Part shown: positions 1 to 8,714 of the stretch, piece by piece
Position numbering within the stretch: position 1 is the first letter of the stretch
Layout of the letters: the number at the start of each line of letters is the position of its first letter
NCBI RefSeq assembly: GCF_040529335.1
Contig: NZ_CP159534.1
Span: 1 to 64,000, forward strand
DNA length: 64,000 nt
Direction: 5' to 3'
Source: Streptomyces sp. HUAS MG91
Lineage (GTDB): Bacteria > Actinomycetota > Actinomycetes > Streptomycetales > Streptomycetaceae
Program-made: the position numbers and the translations under genes
Notes under the pieces: generated by a model
The model's database searches: none
Seen by the model: the letters and a program-made list of their open reading frames with translations, nothing else
What the model was told of the DNA's origin: nothing

Positions 1-4
1 GGGA

Positions 5-721
5 ATGGACGACAGCGAACCCCGCTATCTCCAAGTCAGGGTGACTGGAGAGCGGGAGCCTTTGAAAGTCCGTGGCCGTATTCCATACCGGGCTGAGGGA
101 TTGACCGACGAGGAGCGGCGGCGTTACTCCGATTCCGTGCTGCCTGTGGTTGTCGCGCAAGGGCTCCTCGACGCGATCGCGGCCTGTACGGCGGACGGCG
201 GGCATTGGCTGCTCAGCTTTGAGGACAACTCTGCTTGTACAGAGGCGAGTTGGGTGCGTAGCGAGTTGGGCAAGAGCGGGTTGCCGCCACAGCGGCGTGC
301 GTATGCAGGGCCTTCGGTTACCGCGAACACGACGGCGTCGGACTCTGTGCCCGGGGGCGCGGACGGATCGGAGACGATGCCGGCGGGCGATCGTGCGCTG
401 CTTGCCCTGGGGTACGGACGAGACAGTCATCGCCGGCGGAGTCTGGATGAGCGGGAGCGGCAGCGGATGCTCGCCCAAGTTCCTGCGCACTGGCGCGTCC
501 CCGGTAGGTCGTCCGCGGCACCCGGGATGGCGGGCAGTGGCAGTGACGTGGAGTACGAGGAGGACGTCGCGGCGAGTGATGAGCAGCGTTGCGGGGCCAG
601 GCACGGAGGTCTTGGGCGGATCTGCGAACTTCGCGAGAACCATGTGGGGTTGCACCGTGGGCACAGCCCTGCCGGCGTCTTCGCGTGTTGGGAAGGCGAC
701 GCCGATGTCTATGACGACTGA
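5..721 (+). CDS. Hypothetical protein with C-terminal Cys/His motif
   Basis: A 238-residue open frame with no enzyme fold I recognise. The N-terminal ~75 residues look like a compact acidic domain, the middle is Ser/Gly/Arg-rich and probably disordered, and the end (about residues 192-230) carries a C-x..-C-E-L-x..-H-x-G-x-H-R pattern ending in CW. That pattern occurs at the ends of many small actinobacterial proteins and may bind a metal or stabilise a small fold. The frame opens four bases into the window, so the true start could lie upstream. A second long frame on the same strand (150-776) is Arg-rich and looks like a shadow. No partner is obvious; the next gene is on the other strand. 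Confidence 0.5.
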   Translation: MDDSEPRYLQVRVTGEREPLKVRGRIPYRAEGLTDEERRRYSDSVLPVVVAQGLLDAIAACTADGGHWLLSFEDNSACTEASWVRSELGKSGLPPQRRAYAGPSVTANTTASDSVPGGADGSETMPAGDRALLALGYGRDSHRRRSLDERERQRMLAQVPAHWRVPGRSSAAPGMAGSGSDVEYEEDVAASDEQRCGARHGGLGRICELRENHVGLHRGHSPAGVFACWEGDADVYDD

Positions 722-759
722 GGGCTGGGCGATGCTCGCGCGTGGTTGGGCGGCGGCGG

Positions 760-1530
760 TCAGTGCGGTGAGGTGAGCTTGCTGAAGACCCAGCGAAGGA
801 CTTCTTGGTCGACGCGGGTGCGGCCGGTGCGTTTGAGGGCGGTGTGGGTGAGGGTGGTTAGGCGGGCCCAGTTGCGGAAGTTGCCGTGTGCGGCGCGGCT
901 GTCGGCGTAGGTGATGTGGTCGGGGTCGGCGTCGGCCCAGATGGGGTGGTAGAGCGGGATCGTCTGGAGGATCTCGTTGGGGGTGAGGCGGGTGAAGCGC
1001 TGCCAGATGAAGATCCGGGAGGAGAGCATCGGTTCTCGGGTCAGTGTCTGGTGGCAGCCTTCGTCGCCGACGAAGATGGCGGCGAGCTGGGTGTAGGGGT
1101 CGTCCCAGAGGTAGCGGACGTATTCCAGCTGGTCGCTTTGGAGCCACTGGGCTTCGTCCAGGACGAGGGTGCGCGGGTGGGTGGCGAGTGCGGTTTTGAG
1201 GAGGTGGTCGAACTCGCTGGCATAGCGCGGGGGCGGGCCTGGTAAGTCGAGTGCGGTGTGGAGTTCGTGGCGCACGGCGCGGGTGGTGGCGCGGGCGTGG
1301 AAGGTGATGCGGCGGATGTCCTCGGTGGGTTCGAGGGCGCGCAGGCAGCTGGTGACGGCCATGGTCTTGCCGAAGCCGGCGCCGTCGTGGACGCACATCA
1401 TCGCGCGGGCCTCGATGGTGTCGGTGAGGTTCTCCCGGGCGGTGAGCACGGCATGGGTGCTCACCAGGCGGGCGTCGGGCAGAGCGACGTACTGGTCGGT
1501 GGGGGCGGGTGGCAGGTGGCCGCCGGTCAT
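760..1530 (-). CDS. AAA ATPase of TniB/IstB type, transposition helper
   Basis: 256 residues with a Walker A motif (DGAGFGKT, about residues 49-56) and a Walker B motif (TLVLDEAQ, about 120-127). Family knowledge: TniB, TnsC, MuB and IstB-like ATPases select target DNA and activate a DDE transposase. The start codon overlaps the stop of an upstream gene (ATGA at 1527-1530), which fits the usual transposase-then-ATPase order. That upstream gene survives only as a tail because an IS5-family element was inserted, so the module can no longer transpose by itself. The length and motifs of the ATPase look intact. The name is inferred from motifs and context; a related AAA switch protein is possible. 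Confidence 0.72.
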   Translation of the reverse strand: MTGGHLPPAPTDQYVALPDARLVSTHAVLTARENLTDTIEARAMMCVHDGAGFGKTMAVTSCLRALEPTEDIRRITFHARATTRAVRHELHTALDLPGPPPRYASEFDHLLKTALATHPRTLVLDEAQWLQSDQLEYVRYLWDDPYTQLAAIFVGDEGCHQTLTREPMLSSRIFIWQRFTRLTPNEILQTIPLYHPIWADADPDHITYADSRAAHGNFRNWARLTTLTHTALKRTGRTRVDQEVLRWVFSKLTSPH

Positions 1531-1664
1531 GAGGTGTCTTCCTCACTGTGGGTGGGTGGTGCGGCGGGGCGGGTGCGGGCCTTGAGGGCGTCGGGGATGG
1601 CCCAGTCATCTGGTGGCGCGGCGGGTAGGATGAGGTCGGGCAGCGCTAGGTCGGGCAGCGCTAG
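1527..1664 (-). pseudogene. C-terminal tail of a TniA-like transposase, cut by an IS
   Basis: About 45 codons remain in the frame ending at the TGA that overlaps the ATPase start. They read ...LALPDLALPDLILP... then PTHSEEDTS and stop. The Leu/Pro/Asp run comes from two tandem copies of GTCGGGCAGCGCTAG at about 1635-1664. The gene stops abruptly at the IS end at 1665. Calling it a Mu/TniA-type transposase tail rests only on its position before the TniB-like gene; the surviving peptide is too short to classify by itself. Confidence 0.5.
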
Positions 1665-2652
1665 GGACTGTTTCTCGGATCATGTGCGGAGCCAGATGAT
1701 GAGGGCTGCGAGGGTGACGGTGCCGAGGTAGATGTAGGCCCGCTTTTCGTAGCGTGTGGCGACGCCGCGGAACCCTTTGAGGCGGTTGATGGCACGTTCC
1801 ACGGTGTTGCGTTTCTTGTAGTGCTCGCTGTCGAACGCAGTGGGGCGCCCGCCGCGGGAGCCCCGATTGAGTCGGTGTCTCTGCTGGTCACGGCGTTCAG
1901 GGATGGTGTGCCGGATGCCGCGTCGTCGCAGGTAGCGGCGATTGTGGCGGGAGGTGTAGGCCTTGTCCGCCAGCACGTGGTCGGGCCGGGAGCGGGGGCG
2001 GCCAACTCCCGCTCTGGGCACGGAGATCTGCTGCAGGACGGGTTCGAGCTGTGGGCCGTCGCCGTAGTGACCCGGTGTCAGGATGAAGGCGAGGGGGCGG
2101 CATCGTCCGTCGGCGGCGAGGTGGATTTTGGTGGTGAATCCGCCGCGGGAACGTCCCAGGCAATCGCCGATGTGACCACCTCCGCCAGCCGGACGGCCAG
2201 TTTGTGCAGTACCGGATCGGCCTGACCCGTCCCCTGGGGAGCCCCTTTTTGAGGGGACGTCGGGGGTGGTGCTTTCCTGGCGCCGGCGGCGTGCTGGTGG
2301 GCTCGCACCGCGGTGGAGTCCACCGATACGTCCCAGTCGAATCGTTCGGTGGCATCTTCTGCGGCCTGGACCATCGACAGCAGCATCTGCCATGTTCCGT
2401 CCGCCGACCAGCGACGATGCCGTTTGCAGACCGTCTCCCACGGCCCGAACCGCTCCGGGAGGTCCCGCCATTGCACGCCCGTGCGGACCCGGTACAGCAC
2501 CCCGTTGATCACTCCACCGGCCTCCACGCGTCCCGCCAAGCGGCAGGAACGACTCCAGCCGGTCCCACTCCGCATTCGTCAGATCCCCACGACCCATACA
2601 GCCAGCCTGACGCCAACACCCCTCCCGAGTCAGGAGATCCGAGAAACAGCCC
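1665..2652. mobile_element. IS5-family insertion sequence, 988 bp, inactivated
   Basis: The ends form an inverted repeat with one mismatch over 17 bases: GGACTGTTTCTCGGATC at 1665-1681, and the reverse complement of 2636-2652 reads GGGCTGTTTCTCGGATC. CTAG flanks both ends (1661-1664 and 2653-2656), consistent with a 4-bp target duplication. The element carries one transposase frame set on the minus strand, damaged by a frameshift, and lies inside the transposase gene of the TniA/TniB-like module. Confidence 0.8.
1680..2597 (-). pseudogene. IS5-family transposase (two-frame type) with N-terminal frameshift
   Basis: The protein begins MGRGDLTNAEWDRLESFLP, a typical IS5-group start, in one frame. 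After GGRW the matching sequence (INGVLYRVRTGVQWRDLPE) continues in another frame. The break sits at GATCAACGGG; relatives normally have a few extra codons there, so a 14-bp loss between two GATC copies would explain it (inference). The middle, with VDSTAVRAHQHAAG, is in the second frame. The C-terminal part (GRSRGGFTTKIHL to LAALIIWLRT) returns to the first frame, a -1 shift at an A-rich run (TTTTT on the plus strand, 2246-2250), which looks like normal programmed frameshifting in this group. The element is therefore probably dead because of the N-terminal deletion only. Confidence 0.8.
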
Positions 2653-2724
2653 CTAGTACAGAGAAGGGTAAAAGTCCGCGCGTCGACCCCCAAGGACGCG
2701 CAGATCGTCGGGTTCGCGCGACCG

Positions 2725-2967
2725 GTGGCGCGGCCGCGGACGGTGGTGTTGCAACTGCCTTACGGACACCGGCAGTTCACGCGTCCGCTGTCCGCAGCGC
2801 GGTCGCTGGAATTGGCGGCGCATGTGCGGCGGACCGGGCAGCGCGGCCGCGGGACCTTGGACGGAGCCGTGTACACGGCGTGCGTGCCGTCGGCGGCGGA
2901 GGTGAAGGCAGGCACTACGCGACACGTGACCACGGCCGTGCAGCGGGTGCGCCCCGATCTGCTGTGA
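2725..2967 (+). CDS. Hypothetical protein, probably the tail of an IS-cut gene
   Basis: 80 residues from the first ATG, but the frame is open back to the IS boundary at 2656, so this may be the C-terminal piece of a longer gene. The peptide (TVVLQLPYGHRQFTRPLSAA, then a Val/Thr/Arg-rich stretch) matches no family I know. Third-position GC is high, as expected for real coding sequence. A stand-alone small gene is possible, but there is no convincing ribosome binding site before the ATG. Confidence 0.35.
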   Translation: MARPRTVVLQLPYGHRQFTRPLSAARSLELAAHVRRTGQRGRGTLDGAVYTACVPSAAEVKAGTTRHVTTAVQRVRPDLL

Positions 2968-3297
2968 GACCGCCACCCCGAGCGGGACCGTAGTTCAGGC
3001 GCCAGCCCACGGGTCGGCGGTCGACGGCGGCAGGTGGCGCAGGGCGGGCAGCGGGTTGCACACCTGACAGGGCTGCGGCGCCTTGTCGCCGCCGGAGGCC
3101 GCGAGGGCATCGCGCGCGGCGACGGCGTCGAGGGCGGTACGGCGGCCGCCGGCGCGGCTCGCGTACGACGTAGCCGGAGTCGGACGGCATGGGCTTCACC
3201 TTCACCAAGACGACCCCCGCGGCGACCCGCTCACGGCCGCATCACAGAGCGGCGAAACACAGCTCCCGGCCCTGGTGCACGCGTCACGCTCGTCTTC
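2968..3297. other. Gene-free stretch
   Basis: About 330 bases between the IS-cut fragment and the pentapeptide pseudogene. Several frames are open on both strands, but they are Arg/Pro/Ala-rich, lack ribosome binding sites and resemble GC-driven noise. No repeat or hairpin stands out. Confidence 0.4.
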
Positions 3298-4139
3298 GTG
3301 AGCAACCCACTCAAGCGCCGCCCCAGACAAGAAGGCCGGCACACGCCCAACCTGTGGCCCGTGTGACTCGTCGCCCCCACCGCCCTGATACTCGTCGGCG
3401 CTCTCGCCTACGGCCTCTACCACGGCGCCGAAGCCCTCCTGGGATCCGAGAACACCGGCAAGAAGCCGGTCAGCGCCCAGGACGTCATCAAGACCACCGT
3501 CACCGTCCTCACTCTGATCGGTGCTGTCCTCGCCGCTCTGTACGCCTACCGCAAGCAGCTCCTCGACGAAGGCGCCTCCCACCGCGCCGATGCCACCCAA
3601 CTCGCCGAGCGCTACGCCAAAGCCGCCGAACAGCTCGGCCACGACCAGGCCGCCGTACGACTCGCCGGCGTCTACGCGATGGCCCGCCTCGCCGACGACT
3701 GGCCCGAACAACGACAGGTCAGCGTCAATGTTCTCTGCGCCTATCTCCGCATGCCCTACACACCCGATCACACCGAACCCGGCTTCAAGCACGGCGAGCG
3801 AGAAGTCCGCCTCACTATCATCCGCACCATCCGCGACCACCTCCAAAACCCCACAACCCACACCACCTGGTGTGGACTTGACCTCGACTTCAACGGAGCC
3901 ACCTTCGACGGCGGCGACTTCACCGGCTCGACGTTCTCCGGCGGCGCGGTCGACTTCAGCGGCACAACGTTCTCCGGGGCGCGGTCGACTTCGGCCGCTC
4001 GGTGTTCTCTGGCGGCACGGTCAGCTTCAGCGGCTCGGTATTCTCCGGCGGTACGGTCTACCTCGACGCGGCACGTATCCACTCCGCCAGCGTCATCGAC
4101 TGGGGCCCTTTTCCCCCAATCGCCGTCAACGAGCCCTGA
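3298..4139 (+). pseudogene. Pentapeptide-repeat membrane protein, broken twice
   Basis: Reading from GTG at 3298 gives a basic N-terminus, two hydrophobic segments (ALILVGALAYGLYHG, then TVTVLTLIGAVLAALYAY), and the conserved block QLAERYAKAAEQLGH, RLAGVYAMARLADDW, VNVLCAYLRMPY. That is the usual head of Streptomyces pentapeptide-repeat proteins. Pentapeptide units of the A(D/N)F type follow (FNGATFDGGDFTGSTFSGG). Two lesions are visible: an in-frame TGA at 3364-3366 where relatives have Trp, and a one-base loss near 3976, after which the repeats (FSGGTVSFSGSVFSGGTVY) continue in another frame to a TGA at 4137-4139. Both would have to be repaired for a full protein, so this is most likely a decayed gene. 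Confidence 0.75.
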
Positions 4140-4335
4140 CCATCACACGAGCGCCGAGTTCCGTCCAAGGTGGTCCTGCGATGATGCGGCGGGCGGAGCG
4201 GACTGGACCGGTGTGGCCGGGCTGGCAGTCGGCTGCGTTCAGGTGGTGCGGGATGCCCGAGACGCGATGGCCGGCCGGGCAACCGCACAGCACGCACGGC
4301 TCCGGAACGGCCAGCGCCTCGATGTCGTCCGCAGC

Positions 4336-4554
4336 TCAGCGGGTGGGGGCGAGGATGCCGGTGCCGGCGCTCTGGACGAAACAGGACCAGCCCTGTTCGC
4401 CCATGACGAGCGGCCGGGCTTCGCAGTCCTTGCTGTCGCGTACGGCCACGCTCCCCTCCCCCAGGAACGCCACCTCCACACAGGCCCCGCTGCCGTTGGA
4501 CGCCTGTGCCGTGAACCAGTGAAGACTCTTCAGGTGCTCGGGACAGTCACGCAT
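4336..4554 (-). CDS. DUF397 domain protein
   Basis: 72 residues from ATG 4554, chosen because GAGGAG lies about seven bases upstream. The longer frame to 4674 has no such site. The body reads LHWFTAQASNGSGACVEVA, then VAVRDSKDCEA, then a W-x-x-F near the end. This matches the DUF397 pattern W..SS......CVEVA....VRDSKDP...L.....W..F. DUF397 proteins in Streptomyces usually sit next to an XRE-family regulator (the BldB/whiJ-like context) and act in development or as small toxins or partners. No regulator gene is adjacent here, so this copy is an orphan. Complete by length. Confidence 0.85.
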   Translation of the reverse strand: MRDCPEHLKSLHWFTAQASNGSGACVEVAFLGEGSVAVRDSKDCEARPLVMGEQGWSCFVQSAGTGILAPTR

Positions 4555-4668
4555 GCCATCTCCTCGGCGACACGTACCAAATACACGGGGAAGCACGGGC
4601 GGTATGACGCTTGATCGCGGGGTCGAACGCGCGGTGAATCCACCCCCTGCCCTGCGGGAACAGGATGA

Positions 4669-4696
4669 GTGCACCCGCCGATTCCGGCGGGTGCAC
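4669..4696 (-). terminator. Hairpin terminator of the cold-shock gene
   Basis: A perfect 12-bp stem (GTGCACCCGCCG / CGGCGGGTGCAC) with a 4-base loop lies 22 bases past the stop of the leftward cold-shock gene. There is no U-run, which is common for Streptomyces terminators. Confidence 0.75.
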
Positions 4697-4717
4697 CCAT
4701 GCTGTGGGTGAAGCAGT

Positions 4718-4921
4718 TCAGCCGCGGACGATGTTCTCGGCCTGCGGGCCCTTCTGGCCCTGGGTGACGTCGAAGGTGACCTTCTCGCCCTCTTGGAGCT
4801 CGCGGAAGCCGCCGCCGGAGATGTTGGAGTAGTGGGCGAATACGTCGGGGCCGCCCCCGTCCTGCTCGATGAAGCCGAAGCCCTTTTCGCTGTTGAACCA
4901 CTTCACGGTGCCGCTGGCCAT
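4718..4921 (-). CDS. CspA-family cold-shock protein
   Basis: 67 residues from ATG 4921 ([10 protein letters not shown]), preceded by GAAGGA about seven bases upstream; five extra codons to 4936 are unlikely. The sequence has both nucleic-acid-binding motifs, KGFGFI (RNP1) and VFAHY (RNP2-like, usually VFVHF). It is a single five-stranded OB-fold that binds RNA or single-stranded DNA and melts secondary structure in mRNA. Length is that of the family. It is monocistronic with its own terminator. Streptomyces carries several paralogs and I cannot tell which one this is. Confidence 0.95.
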   Translation of the reverse strand: MASGTVKWFNSEKGFGFIEQDGGGPDVFAHYSNISGGGFRELQEGEKVTFDVTQGQKGPQAENIVRG

Positions 4922-5315
4922 AATGCAATCCTTCACATCATCCGAGTCCGCCCGGAGCGGAGCGACTCGGTTTCCACGAGCACTCCCCTCTGTAGTGCTT
5001 CACCAGCCATCTTGCCCCACGAGTCCCAGCGATGCCCTGGGCTGTCACAGGCGGCAACGTCCCGGGCAGTAGAGCCTGCTGCCCGGGGGTGGATCCGCCG
5101 GATCCGGGGGAATTCTGGCGCCGGAGGACGAGAAGCAGCGTCGGCACGAGGACCAGGGCCAAGGGCCTCTCGCCGGGGGATGCCGAGTAGAGGGTGGAAC
5201 TGCTGGTGAACCGACTCGCCGTGTACTGCCGCGGCGCCGTCGGCAAAAACCCGGACACCCGGCCTGATACCGCCCTATCGTGACGGCTCGATCCGGCAAC
5301 TGGGGAGGACGACGG
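4922..5315. other. Intergenic region, divergent promoters
   Basis: About 390 bases between two divergent genes. It should hold the cold-shock gene promoter with its 5' leader (these leaders are often long and structured) and the promoter of the gene at 5316. I see no clear coding frame and cannot place -10/-35 boxes with confidence. Confidence 0.4.
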
Positions 5316-5894
5316 ATGACCGTCGACGGTTTCAAATTGCTCGCTGACGCGCACGACTATCTGCTGACCGCCGCGCGGGGGGTACCCGGCGGGGCCTGGG
5401 GGGATCCGACACCGTGCTCGGAATGGACGGTGCGTCAGGTACTCAACCACGCGAGACTCGACCAGCAGGCGTTGACCATGCAGATCACGGACGCGCCGCC
5501 CACGGGCGACCCGTTCGAACCCGAGGACGCGCTGGCCGACGACCCGGTCGCGGAACTGGCGGACGTGCTGGCTGCGGCCGCTACCGCATGGGAGTCGGGG
5601 CGGGACGCCGAGAGCGTGCCCACCCCGATGGGCCCGATGCCGGCCGGGGCCGGCGCCGCCGCCGCGGCGCTCGACGCCGCAATCCACGCCTGGGACATCG
5701 CGAAGGCCACCGGTCAGGACCTGCCGCTGACCGACGAGATGGCCCAGGCGCTGGAGGAGATCGTGTCGCGGCTCGTCGACTTCGTGCGCGACTCGTTCGG
5801 CAAGTACGCGCCGCCGGTGGCCGTCGCACAGAGCGCGAGCCGCGCGGAGCGGCTCCTCGCGTTCACCGGGCGCGACCCGCATTGGTCCCGCTGA
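5316..5894 (+). CDS. TIGR03086-family (DinB/MDMPI-type) protein
   Basis: 192 residues from ATG 5316, with GGAGG seven bases upstream; the 12 codons before it lack a site. The N-terminal part has the DinB/mycothiol-dependent maleylpyruvate isomerase look: a four-helix bundle with TPCSEWTVRQVLNHA, where TPC..W.V..LL.H supplies the first metal-binding His. Then come the Ala-rich linker and ALDAAIHAWDIAKATGQ, whose HAWD supplies another metal ligand. Family members are mycothiol-dependent transferases or uncharacterised metal-binding proteins in the cytoplasm. It appears monocistronic. The exact substrate cannot be told. Confidence 0.85.
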   Translation: MTVDGFKLLADAHDYLLTAARGVPGGAWGDPTPCSEWTVRQVLNHARLDQQALTMQITDAPPTGDPFEPEDALADDPVAELADVLAAAATAWESGRDAESVPTPMGPMPAGAGAAAAALDAAIHAWDIAKATGQDLPLTDEMAQALEEIVSRLVDFVRDSFGKYAPPVAVAQSASRAERLLAFTGRDPHWSR

Positions 5895-6640
5895 CCCGAC
5901 ACTGGGCGCGGCGCCCCGGCAGGACGGTGTCCCGCTGACACTTCAGCCTGGGGGCTGCAGTCAGGTCGTCTTGGGCGCCGCAGGACAGGTCGCCGGGTGG
6001 GCTGTGCTGCGTGCCGACGTCATCGGCGCCGGGGTGTTCGCCCGGGGCGGTGTGTGCTGCCGGGCCTGGTCGAGGGCTGCTTCCAGGGCGCGCCTTGTTC
6101 CCGGCAGAGGAACCATCCGCCAGCCGAACTCCCTGAGCCACGGCCGCAGACCCGCAGGGGTCAGGGCTGAGGCCGCGATCAGCAGACCGCACGCCCCGGG
6201 GAAAACGCGGGCCAGTTCGGCGCAGCAGAATCGCCCGGACGCGGGGAGGCGGGACCGGGTGCACCTCACCTGCCGGGAACCGCTGCGGCCGCGCAACACC
6301 GCGCGAGGCAACGCCATGGGCACCGTTCGCCAGGCAGCGCAGCGCGCTCAGTCGGTTAGGGGATCGGGCTCGTGTTCGTCGGGTTCAGGTTCGGGCGATA
6401 GGTGACATACGGCCAGCCCGACGGCCTCGCGCGGCGTGGCGAACAGGCCGAGGTTCGGGGTCAGGAAGCCTGTGCCGACCCCATACGTAAGTACGTGGCG
6501 AAGTACGGCTCTGGACGGCTCTCGGGGGCCGCTTAGTTTCGTATTCGTAGGGGAAAACCCTCCCTGCGCCCAGGAGTTGGAGTCGGGGGCGGCTCAGGGG
6601 CGGTCCCCGATGTGCGGGGTGCGCGCCCGGCGCGAGGCTC
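5895..6640. other. Intergenic region with one possible small leftward gene
   Basis: Mostly non-coding by eye. The only plausible frame is listed separately at 5961-6323. The last ~120 bases before the multicopper oxidase should carry its promoter; a TACGTAAGTACGT stretch near 6483 is partly palindromic and could bind a regulator. Confidence 0.3.
5961..6323 (-). CDS. Possible small hypothetical protein
   Basis: 120 residues. The central part (FCCAELARVFPGACGLLIAA, then ALTPAGLRPWLREFGW) has the hydrophobic and helical rhythm of a real protein, while both ends are Arg/Pro/Thr-rich. No family is recognised and no strong ribosome binding site is seen. It could be a fragment of a longer gene. Overlapping frames on the plus strand look worse. 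Confidence 0.25.
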   Translation of the reverse strand: MPMALPRAVLRGRSGSRQVRCTRSRLPASGRFCCAELARVFPGACGLLIAASALTPAGLRPWLREFGWRMVPLPGTRRALEAALDQARQHTPPRANTPAPMTSARSTAHPATCPAAPKTT

Positions 6641-8197
6641 ATGGGTATGACCACGAAGTCCCGCACATTCCGCAAGACCCGTCTCGGGCGCGTCCTGATC
6701 GTGCTCGGCTCGCTCGTCGTCATCCTCGCCCTCGTGATCGGCGGCGGGGTGCTGTGGCTGTGGAGCGACGCGAAGGTGAGCGCCGCGGGCGAGGACACGT
6801 TCCGCAATGAGCTGGCGGTGCCGCCGCTCGCGCCGTCCCGCGTCGACAACAGGACCGGGCGACGCGTTTTCGACCTTCGGGCGCAGAGCGGCGAGACGGA
6901 GTTCAGGCCCGGGCGGAAGACGCCGACCGCGGGCTTCAACGGGAACTATCTCGGCCCGACCCTGCGGGCGAAGCGCGGCGAGAAGGTCGAGGTACGGATC
7001 CGCAACGGGCTCGACGAGGCGTCCACCGTGCACTGGCACGGTATGCATCTGCCGGCCCGGATGGACGGCGGCCCGCACCGGATGATCGGGCCGGGCGGGA
7101 GTTGGTCACCGCACTGGACCGTTGGCCAGCCCGCCGCCACCCTCTGGTACCACCCCCACCCGCATGGGGAGACCGAGAGCCAGGTACGGCGCGGGCTCGC
7201 CGGGATGTTCCTGGTCGACGACGACCGCAGCGAGCGGCTCGCGCTGCCCCGGCGGTACGGGGTCGACGATCTGCCAGTGATCGTGCAGGACGTGCGGTTC
7301 GACGGAGCGAAGCTCGCTTTCGGGCACAAACTCATGCAGAACGTGGGCTTCCTGGGCGACCGCACGATGGTCAACGGCACCCTCGACCCGTATGCCGTCG
7401 TACACGACGAGCGCGTACGGCTGCGCCTGCTCAACGCCTCGACCGCGCGGACGTACCGCTTCGGCTTCACCGACGGGCGCGGGTTCGCGCTGGTGGGGAC
7501 GGACGGCGGGCTGCTCGGCAGGCCGGCCGCGATGAACCGGATCCAGTTGTCGCCCGGTGAACGCGCGGAGATCGTCGTGCGGATGCGTCCCGGGGACCGG
7601 ACCGTGCTGCGCAGCTACCCGCAGGGCAACTACGGGGACGCGTGGCAGAGCCGGTTCAACGGTGGTGACGACACCTTCGACGTCCTCCAGCTACGGGCGG
7701 CGGACACGCTGCGCCCCTCCCCTAGCCTCCCCTCCCGCCTGGCCGGCCAAGAGCTGCCCGACCCCGCGGACGCGGTGCGCGAGCGGTACTTCGAGCTGCG
7801 CAAGAGCGGGATCAACGGGCGGAAGATGGCGATGGACCGGATCGACGAGACCGTGACCCGCGGCACCACCGAGGTGTGGACGGTGCACAACGGCAACGGG
7901 ATGCCGCACAACTTCCACATCCACGACGTGCAATTCAGGATCGTGTCAGTGAACGGGCGCAAGCCTCCGGTGCAGTTGCGCGGCCGGAAGGACACGGTGT
8001 TCCTCCCGAACGGTACGACGATGAAGCTGGCGCTGCGCTTCAACGGCGGGCCCGAGTTCGCCGACCCGGGCACGCCCTACATGTTCCACTGCCACCTGCT
8101 CTACCACGAGGACGGCGGCATGATGGGACAATTCGTAGTGGTCGACAAGACACAACGGGCCGCCGCAACGATCACCGGTAATCACTCGCACCACTGA
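6641..8197 (+). CDS. Multicopper oxidase, membrane-anchored
   Basis: 518 residues with a basic N-terminus and one hydrophobic segment (about residues 19-44) that acts as a signal anchor, so the enzyme should face outside. All four copper-binding blocks are present: HWHGMHLP (~131), WYHPHPHGET (~169), HNFHIHDVQF (~424) and HCHLLYHEDGGMMG (~483). The last has the Cys for type 1 copper and the Met ligand. This is the layout of three-domain CotA/CueO/phenoxazinone-synthase-like enzymes, which oxidise phenols, bilirubin, metals or aminophenols while reducing O2 to water. GCGAGG sits just before ATG 6641; an alternative ATG lies two codons in. No copper chaperone or efflux gene is adjacent, so the physiological substrate is open. 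Confidence 0.93.
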   Translation: MGMTTKSRTFRKTRLGRVLIVLGSLVVILALVIGGGVLWLWSDAKVSAAGEDTFRNELAVPPLAPSRVDNRTGRRVFDLRAQSGETEFRPGRKTPTAGFNGNYLGPTLRAKRGEKVEVRIRNGLDEASTVHWHGMHLPARMDGGPHRMIGPGGSWSPHWTVGQPAATLWYHPHPHGETESQVRRGLAGMFLVDDDRSERLALPRRYGVDDLPVIVQDVRFDGAKLAFGHKLMQNVGFLGDRTMVNGTLDPYAVVHDERVRLRLLNASTARTYRFGFTDGRGFALVGTDGGLLGRPAAMNRIQLSPGERAEIVVRMRPGDRTVLRSYPQGNYGDAWQSRFNGGDDTFDVLQLRAADTLRPSPSLPSRLAGQELPDPADAVRERYFELRKSGINGRKMAMDRIDETVTRGTTEVWTVHNGNGMPHNFHIHDVQFRIVSVNGRKPPVQLRGRKDTVFLPNGTTMKLALRFNGGPEFADPGTPYMFHCHLLYHEDGGMMGQFVVVDKTQRAAATITGNHSHH

Positions 8198-8655
8198 GCG
8201 CATTGCATCTGGGCGTTGACCTGGCCAGATGAAGGGTGAGGACGGCTCGGACAAGGTCGGTGATTCGGTTGCCGCTGCATCGGACCTTGCGGAGGACTCG
8301 CCAGCCCTTCAGTGTGGCGACGGCTTGTTCGCCGACGCAGCGGATCGTGGCGTGGTCGGTGTTGTGGCGGCGCTGCCACCGCTTGAGTTTCCGGCCGCGG
8401 ATCGGCACTCGCATGTGTCGCCCCGCCGCCTGATACGCGCGGTCGGCCCAGGTCGTCAGCCCGGTGGTGCTCAGCGCCTCGATGATCCCCGTGGTGCGGG
8501 CGGCGGTCAGGTCGTGCGTGGCACCGTGCAGCGCGGGCGAGGCCCACAGCAGTTTGCCGTGTGGATCGGCGATGACCTGCACGTTCATTCCGTGGCGTTT
8601 GTGTTTCCCGGAGTAGTACGGGCGGTTGGCGGCTATCCGGTCGATCGGCAGGAGG
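8190..8655 (-). pseudogene. 3' fragment of an IS5-family (DDE_Tnp_4) transposase
   Basis: The frame encodes LLPIDRIAANRPYYSGKHKR, HGMNVQVIADPHGKLLWASP, then ATHDLTAAR and VGEQAVATLKGWRVLRKVRC. This aligns over its whole length with the complete transposase at 36251-37006 (LLPIDRIAADTPYYSGKHKR and so on). The N-terminal ~100 residues are missing, so the copy is dead. It lies directly against the SUKH gene start, and upstream codons in the same frame belong to unrelated sequence. Confidence 0.85.
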
Positions 8656-8714
8656 TCGCCTGAGTGAGGCACTCGCCCCGTGAGCAGGGAACAACTGGGG
8701 GTAACGTGTCTGGC

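Noticed and set aside
150..776. A 208-residue frame overlapping the first gene
   Set aside because: Arg/Ser/Trp-rich with no motif; the overlapping frame 5-721 has a better composition and a Cys/His motif.
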